A stretch of DNA of 64,000 nucleotides. It comes from Tetracentron sinense. Its lineage: Eukaryota > Streptophyta > Magnoliopsida > Trochodendrales > Trochodendraceae. Position 1 is the first letter of the stretch, and every line of letters begins with the position of its first letter. The notes beneath the pieces are model-generated. The model saw nothing but the letters and a program-made list of their open reading frames with translations, made no database searches and had not been told where the DNA came from. Positions 57,703 through 64,000 of this stretch are shown piece after piece. The DNA is taken from NCBI GenBank assembly GCA_015143295.1, contig CM026567.1, forward strand, positions 11,922,416 through 11,986,415, in the 5' to 3' direction. A program made the position numbers and the translations under genes.

Positions 57703-58917
57703 TGAGACCCTGAAAACCCTATTCTTGCATACGGGAGCTCTTAAAGGTGAGGACTTCTGGGCTAATGAAAGGGACACGCCTTTCCCTATGAGCTACAGAT
57801 GATGGTGTACAAGTTCTTATACAACCTAAAGAAGTTTTGGGTATAATATGGTTGCAATCTTGAGCATATGCCATTTGTGGGTTAAATAGAACCTAAATAA
57901 GTTTTGGGTATAATATGGTTGCAAACTTGAGCATATGCTATATGCTCAAGATTGCATACATAAATCAAAAACAAAATTTAATAAAATTAGAAGGGTCTAG
58001 ATGGTAAAATAATTAAACTCAATGCCACTCACCCTCAGCTCAGATGGTGAAGTTGTGCCCTTCATTTGTGAGAGATCTTAAGACTGAGTCCTAGAATTGG
58101 AATCTCTCAATAGATTGGTAGTAAATTTCTTTAGTCATGTGATGGGAGGGCCCACTCACTCCCACTAACCGGAAAATAAATGATGCCTAGTTCCCAAAAC
58201 AATAATATCAATGCCAATGTTTTACTTATTCAGAGATGCTAGCCCTAGTAGCAGTCTTCCCTAGACTGTAGGGGGTGACAACAAGTGGCAAACCATCTCT
58301 CTGATATAGGGTAGCAATACCACGTGTTACACCCACTCTGCGTCTTTGAAAAAAAAAATTGCCTTATTGCGTCTAGGGCTAGCACTCATCTTATGTATTT
58401 GGGGTGAAATCATGCACTTGGCCAGTTATAGGTATGCAACCATGATAGAAATGTTGAACAAAGGAAAGAAGAAGAATGTTACTTTCTTGTGATCTCATGG
58501 AAACAGTTAGGCCAACATCTTCATTTCGGTTATACTTTTATCAAAACCCTGTGTGTGGTTTTCTTTAATCTAATCAAGTCAGATCGTGTTGAGTTCCTAT
58601 GACCTCATCTTCATTAAAGTCAAGGATCCCTCATTCAGATTAGTTTTTTAAAACTTTAAAACCTCTAACAACAAATAGATTATTATCTAAAAGAAAAGTC
58701 ATGATCCACCTAAAATGAAGTTCTTCAATCTCACCCCAAACAGCAAATTATCCTTTCCTGGTAAATTGTTTCACACTTGTACTTCATTCTCACAGGTAAC
58801 TAGTTTTTCCTTCAATTTATCCAAACACTAAGATAGAATCGAGTAATGAAAATGTCCTACAAAGGGAACGCCTTTGCCTACCATCAGCCCAAGTTGTAGA
58901 ATTCAGAAGTATTTTCT
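57703..58917. other. Gene-free stretch with a local duplication and possible SINE
   Basis: 57824-57872 is repeated at 57891-57939 (ACCTAAAGAAGTTTTGGGTA...) and followed by an inverted copy at 57941-57956. 58027-58355 starts CCCTCAGCTCAGATGGTGAA (A-box-like), contains TTAAGACTGAGTCC (B-box-like) and ends in an A run, so it may be a SINE. No gene seen. Confidence 0.45.
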
Positions 58918-59450
58918 TGTTGGGATTCAAGAATAATAATGTTAAAACAAAACAAGATTATTCAAATCCTGGATCTAGACCATGCAATCAACTTTTATAG
59001 AATTCATAATCAAAAGGGGACACAGATTAAAAGAGATGATCTGATACCTTTCGCTGGAATTTTCCTATTCCCTTCACGGTGTGATGCTGTGTTTCTCGGC
59101 GCTTGAGAGGGATGAGAGAGTCTTCTCTTTTCTCCTTAGGTCTGATTCAATGGGGCTTCCAATTGACGTAAGAGAAAAGAGGGACCCCCTCTTTGCTTTA
59201 TATACCCTTGGAACCCTACCCATCATAAGATCCAAAGGTTAAGAGGGATCACACCAAAGATCTAACGGTCGCCAACCCTGACCATGTTGTTAGCTTTAAT
59301 AACACTTAAAGAGTCCCTGTTTGATCACATCTCTTTAGTGGGACCCATTATCCTCAACATTCTCTATTGACAGCAATACAATCTGAGTTTTGAAAACTAA
59401 GGATTGCGCCAGACCACATGGGTTTTTATTTAATAAGAAAAACCCTAACA
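58918..59450 (-). mobile_element. Solo LTR, minus orientation (533 bp)
   Basis: A perfect 5-bp target duplication TTTCT lies at 58913-58917 and 59451-59455. On the minus strand it begins TGTTAGGGTTTTTC and ends GAATCCCAACA. A TATA box GTATATAAAGC lies on the minus strand near 59200. Size suggests a copia-type LTR, but no coding region is present. Fossil. Confidence 0.8.
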
Positions 59451-59759
59451 TTTCTCACTCTGGAATTAGACCCATGAGCTATATGGGTGTTTTTGTTAGG
59501 CGACAAAGTGAGGGAAAGTAAAAGAAAAGTGAGTTTTCTTGCACTTTTCTTCTGCTCGGTGTACAAAAAAACACACTTTCATTTTCCTGCACTCAATAGT
59601 GACATATTTTCTCCCAAGAACTTTCTTCATCTTTTGATGATTATTTCAAAAGAAAATTTAAGTTTCTTTTCTTTACCTTTCTTTTCTTTGACCCACTTTT
59701 CAAACAAAGCACCTATTTGAATTTTGAACCTTTTCCTCCCCTAAATGTAGTGTTGTTCG

Positions 59760-60068
59760 TATTAGGAAATATCTTATTGTAATAAAGTGAATGAGATACA
59801 CTGTATCATTATTAGTGTATCTCTTCACAATTAGAAAAGAATTGGATTTAGAAAGAGATTGAGATTATTGGAAAGATTTGATTTAGAAAGAGATTGTGAT
59901 TGAGAGATTAGAATGTTTGATTTATATTTAGTTTCTATTTTATCTATATACTATTATCTATATAAACCCTAGTTGGGTCTCTTTGTAATCACTTTTGAGA
60001 ATTCAATAAAAATCAGTTTGTCTTCATGAGCTATATAGTGTATCTATACAATAGGATATTTCCTAATA
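59760..60068 (+). mobile_element. Small solo LTR-like element with TA...TA ends (309 bp)
   Basis: The ends TATTAGGAAATATCTTATTG and CAATAGGATATTTCCTAATA are inverted over 22 bases with one difference. They are flanked by a perfect 5-bp duplication GTTCG (59755-59759 and 60069-60073). Inside are a promoter-like CTATATAAACCC (59955-59966) and an AATAAAAATC poly-A signal (60006), the order expected of an LTR. The TA...TA ends differ from the usual TG...CA. A 5-bp-duplicating DNA element is the alternative. Confidence 0.65.
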
Positions 60069-60073
60069 GTTCG

Positions 60074-61790
60074 GTGTTAGTTAAATGATAACTACTAACA
60101 AAAAAAATGTAAATATCGCCCCACAAGATTGCATTGCTTGGACAACCCTAATGAGCTAATGCGTAGATGGAAAGAAAATTATATCAAAGAAAGATGAAAA
60201 GGCAAGAAAATCATCCATCAGAAGTGCAATGTAAGGATTGTAGATTGATTTTTTATTTTTTTTTATGATGTCTCTGATTTGCATAATTGTTAATTACCTT
60301 GCAAATCAAATTAATGGGCACATCTTTCACGCATGTAAGGCTTGATTATTTGATGAAAACCAATTTTTTTAGTCTTCTTTTAAAAACTATATTTTTCCAT
60401 AAAGTAGCAAACATTTTTACTTTAATGGTTCTATTAACAAGGGTAAGAACCTATTTTATCTTAATGACAAAGTACAACTCTACTAATCATGTTATGGTAT
60501 TGATTAATGATTAGTATTTGACCAAACATCTATACCATCAAATGATCTTTCATGTTTATGATTAAAGGATAGAGATAAGAACACTTTAACATCATATGGA
60601 CTTGTCACAAAACCTTTTTAAAGGAGTATGAATGTTCATGAAGCTTTTTGCATGCCATCTATTAACTCCATCCCTCCATTCTTTTCATAATCATGAAAAC
60701 AGTCACTCCATAAACAAAATAGCCCATAAATTCCTTCTAATACTCAATGACTCCTCCCACATCAATCAAATAAGCAAAGCAATTTGAGGACTCTAAACTG
60801 TCTTATTCCCCCTAGAAGTGACTTCAAATGAATGGGGTGGGGAAATTTCATCAAAGTAGATTGATATGACAGAACTACGGAAAGAAACCGTCTTTTCTTC
60901 AACAATTCAAGGCTAGAGATTAAACTATAAGGTTGTATTTCACTTGTAGAATCCCATGACATGTAGGCATTATATATAAATTTTAAAAGCCATTAGGGAA
61001 CTATATATGACTATGATAAAAAGATGAACACGAAATTTGAATTTAGTTTGGAATCATTTAAGATTTAGTTATGATGAGATTTGATTATCCTTAAAATTAT
61101 GTTGTTTCTATAGATCATTGTAATTTTTATATAAACCTTGATAAGTATTACAATTATTTAACTATGAATTATCAATGTATTCACTCTCTATCTGATCTCT
61201 CTCCGGGAGCAGATGGGGATTTTATTGTTCTTTTGTTCTCCCCATTTTTTCAACATTCTCAACTCGGGTTGAGTTTCATTGATTTGAATCAACTTGGTTG
61301 GTGACTAATTCACTTATTTATGGGTTCCTCTTGTCACTGTAATGCTAAGGGTCTGTTCTTTTGTTTAGACTTAAAAGCTTGGCACTTTGCACTTTACTGT
61401 GGTAGTTGCGGGAAATTTGAGTCACTTTGTCAAGGTTTCTAACAAAAATAATTCTAACCATCATGAGATTTCAAGTCTTATCATTTTTGTATGGGATTTG
61501 AAATCATTCATTTTGCTGCATTTAAAGTCTTAGGGGAATTGTAACCCAAGAGGTCAAAAACACAATACATTTAGTCTAAAAAAAATGCATATTATCAAAC
61601 AACAAAACTTCCAAAGTGTAACGAACCCTAAGTGGTAATTAACACCAATTTCTTCAAAGATTAATTGATGGAGTTCTTTCAAATTTTCTATCACTTTCAT
61701 AAAGAAAAAGTTCTACGATGAGATTTTACAAATCTAAATAAAAGGTATTCACTAACTTAAAATAATAATTAAAAAAAACCTTATAATTTG
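60074..61790. other. Gene-free stretch
   Basis: AT-rich. Short reading frames only, none with recognisable content. I see no repeats with definable ends. Confidence 0.5.
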
Positions 61791-61794
61791 TGTA

Positions 61795-61970
61795 AACGGA
61801 GCTACATTTGAACAGTCAACCGGAGCAACCCAAAATCATGCCTTGGGAAGTGGTAGTTTGGTGATTATGAAACACATAAAGAATGGTATTTTTTAACACT
61901 AAATTTTTTTTCATAAATACCCTTTCCCAAGGCAAATTTTGGATTGCTCCGTTGAATCAACGGAGCTCCT
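61795..61970. mobile_element. Foldback MITE
   Basis: The left GGAGCTACATTTGAACAG...CAACCGGAGCAACCCAAAA and CATGCCTTGGGAAG pair with the right CCCAAGGCAAATTTTGGATT, GCTCCGTTGAATCAACGGAG. The inverted similarity covers about 55 bases per arm. Non-coding, boundaries approximate. Confidence 0.65.
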
Positions 61971-62274
61971 ATTGATAGTTATTCTCAAAAAGCATATGTC
62001 AACTTTCCAAAGATTCATTTCTTATGAGCTTATACCCTAATAAGTTCACACACACACACCAGTCCATGTCCAATTTACTTTGCCGGCATTCTTCTAATCC
62101 AAAACAATGAACTGGTCATGGATAGAGAAGATAGAAAAAAGAAGAAGACTGAAATACAAATTGGTCTCATAGACAAACCTTAAATAACTGGTACACTGAA
62201 AGTAAATCTCCAAAATAAACACAATTTGGAGAAAAAAGGGTTGAAGAAACAGAAAGCTGAGGAACCCAAAAGCT

Positions 62275-62277
<3 letters not shown>

Positions 62278-62316
<39 letters not shown>
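62278..62316. repeat. CT dinucleotide microsatellite
   Basis: An uninterrupted CT run of about 36 bases, roughly 500 bp beyond the WRKY stop codon. The Glu/Arg run it would encode on the minus strand is an artefact of the repeat. A short CA repeat lies at 62046-62060. Confidence 0.95.
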
Positions 62317-62319
<3 letters not shown>

Positions 62320-62821
62320 ACATCTCTAAAGAAGAGTGATAAGAAAAGTCAAGCTTTTTCACCCAAAAAAAAAAAAATGGAAAATTTACTCTGCTTTTTC
62401 TCCCTGGCAATTTTCATTTACTTCTTACCACCAAAGCAATCTTTCATTTACTTCCCCACTTTGAAAGATGAGAGACAACAAGAGTCCCATCCACTATTAA
62501 CCATCTTGCAGGGCCTTACAGTAATGTCTCAGACATGTTTTTGTTCTAACTGTTACGAGCTTCTGTTCCTCAGCTTTCTGTCCCATCTACCAATATTTCA
62601 AGGAATGTGGGTCTCATGAGAACTGCTCCCAATCAACCAGCACTCTCTTATCTTTTCCTAATCTGCCCACTTTTCTAGTAAACAACAACAAAAAAAAAGG
62701 AAAATTAAAACTCCCATTTCAATATCAGACTGGAATTGAAGGTTTATAACCAGACCTTGAACCAAATTGCACCACAGAAACTAACTAGAGTTCCTATAGT
62801 GAGTATTGTTTCAAGCTCTTG

Positions 62822-63392
62822 TTATAAACCTGAGGTGCTCCCTGTCCAATCAAAGAGCCTGAAAGAATCCAAGGCCTTGTTTTCCCTCTCCTGATCTGAT
62901 TTTTCTCCAGTGAATCCTCGAGAGAACAAGAGATTAAGAGGGTCAGGCTCTATTTCTCCCAAATCTGCGAAGAAATCGTCAGACTGGTTCGAGTCCGGCG
63001 GTGCTGGCCGATAACTCTGATGGAGAACTTGATTGAATTCACCTTCATCCATGTCTATTGGCTTCTCCATCTCTCCAATCTCCTCTTTAACAGATGAACT
63101 CATTGTCGAACTGCCAGCGATAACTGCCGAGACGTTATCGTTACTGTTCTCGTTATGTTCTTCCTTCATGTTTATAGAATTTTGGGTCTGAGATGCTGCT
63201 GAATTCCTTGAAGATGCATTGGTCTTTGTGGGCTGAGATCTTGTGGAGCCAGCAAGCGCGTTTCTCTGCGTCGGCCATGGATGGTTATGCTCAGCAGTGT
63301 AGGTGATGACTAACATGTTGGGGTCAGCTCGACTCCTCTCTACCTGCTTCCTCGCCGAGCAACCTTTGGAGCTGCTGCATCTATAGTAGCCC
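62822..63392 (-). CDS. WRKY transcription factor, group IIe (WRKY22/27/29-like), last exon
   Basis: 571 bases. The first completes the Arg split by the intron, then [49 protein letters not shown] and an acidic, Ser-rich tail to TAA. C-X5-C-X23-H-X-H is the zinc ligand set of group II WRKY domains. The [12 protein letters not shown] flank is typical of the WRKY22/27/29 branch. Role (family knowledge): nuclear activator binding W-box TTGACC/T, acting in MAPK-triggered defence and dark or senescence responses. The acidic C-terminus may be the activation region (inference). The intron at PR|G is the conserved group II position. Confidence 0.93.
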
Positions 63393-63722
63393 CTGGATAG
63401 ATTAAAGATTACTGATTAACATATACTCACACTCCCATATCAAGAATTATAAATCTTATCAAGCACAGATCATACATTCATGGAATTTTTGGAATGATAT
63501 AAATACACTTAATTACCATTAATTGTAAATGGTACTAACAAAAATCTCGGTTTTCTTTCATGACAAATTACAAATTTACTTGATATTGATTATGGAAAAG
63601 CACTATTATTTTGTATTTCTTCCCACGTGATAATTAATAAGCAATCTATTTTTTCAGTGCAAATCTTAGTTTTAATGTTTTTGTTTTTTTATTGAGATTG
63701 ATCCAACACAATTGGGACTAAC

Positions 63723-63863
63723 CTTGGATAAGGAGAACCTTTGATGGGTTTCTGGCCATACTTTCTCCATGCCCAGAGATCAGATGGAACTACTTCTCCA
63801 CTAGGCCTGCTGTTTGCAGCTGCTGGTGCTGGAATACAAACTACCTTCTTTTCCTGGTTCTTC
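63723..63863 (-). CDS. WRKY transcription factor, middle exon with WRKYGQK
   Basis: 141 bases between the acceptor TTCAG (63868-63864, minus sense) and the donor GTTAGT (63722 down). It encodes [40 protein letters not shown] and KGSPYPR (last codon split). WRKYGQK is intact within [17 protein letters not shown]. The KNQ.K.VV lead-in matches WRKY22/29. The exon cannot be the first, because it opens with an acceptor and has no suitable start. Exon 1 must lie beyond 64000 on the minus strand. Introns: 63393-63722 (330 bp) and from 63864 past the edge. Confidence 0.92.
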
Positions 63864-64000
63864 CTGAACAATAGAAGAAGAAGAATTTTAGTTGATGAAA
63901 TTTACTGTAACTCCACTCTTTTGTGCATATCTGGTAACTAGATTTTAAATAGAATATGCTTCATCTGATTCTACTGCTTTTGTGCAAATTTAGTAAATCT

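Noticed and set aside
62094-62321. Frame with an Arg-Glu run near the WRKY gene
   Set aside because: It is an artefact of the CT microsatellite with no homologous content.

Overview
This is a nuclear window from a flowering plant. Its genes have plant-type GT/AG introns, and three of the four belong to plant families: a type 1 non-specific lipid transfer protein, a SAUR and a group IIe WRKY. The rest is AT-rich and packed with plant mobile elements: LTR elements, an L1-type LINE, hAT and MULE-like DNA elements, tRNA-derived SINEs and foldback MITEs. The 20.8-kb intron in a small housekeeping gene fits a mid-sized or large genome with TE-filled introns (an early-diverging eudicot or a magnoliid would fit), but I cannot name the species.

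Layout. 1-4104: a minus-strand LTR, running off the left edge, that contains two solo LTRs of a second family. 4158-4824: a hAT MITE directly upstream of the first gene. 6307-34142 (+): phosphopantetheine adenylyltransferase (COAD), six coding exons and 191 aa, spread over 27.8 kb. Its intron 3 (6864-27682) holds a LINE interrupted by a Ty3/gypsy element and two hAT MITEs, followed by a hAT transposon that itself holds two MITEs. Its intron 4 (27778-33762) holds a short relative of that hAT transposon and a probable solo LTR. 34143-42950 is gene-free and carries two MULE-type elements, a broken inverted-repeat element, MITEs and a minus-strand solo LTR. 43651-45131 (+): secreted lipid transfer protein, two exons. 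45944-46312 (-): single-exon SAUR. 46313-62821: 16.5 kb without a convincing gene, holding MITEs, a LINE fragment, a 2.5-kb solo LTR with exact target duplication, and two smaller solo LTRs. 62822-63863 (-): the last two exons of a WRKY22/27/29-like transcription factor; its first exon lies beyond the right edge.

The four genes do not form a pathway. COAD makes dephospho-CoA in CoA biosynthesis. The LTP is apoplastic, the SAUR acts in auxin-driven growth, and the WRKY is of a defence/senescence type.

I found no evidence of a new biochemical system. The points most worth a second look are the intact 191-aa gene with its two giant TE-filled introns, the nested insertions that can be ordered by their exact target duplications, the related hAT pair in neighbouring introns, the MULE pair with long inverted ends, the many solo LTRs, and the repeated GTCGAC/CGATCG words in several different LTR families.
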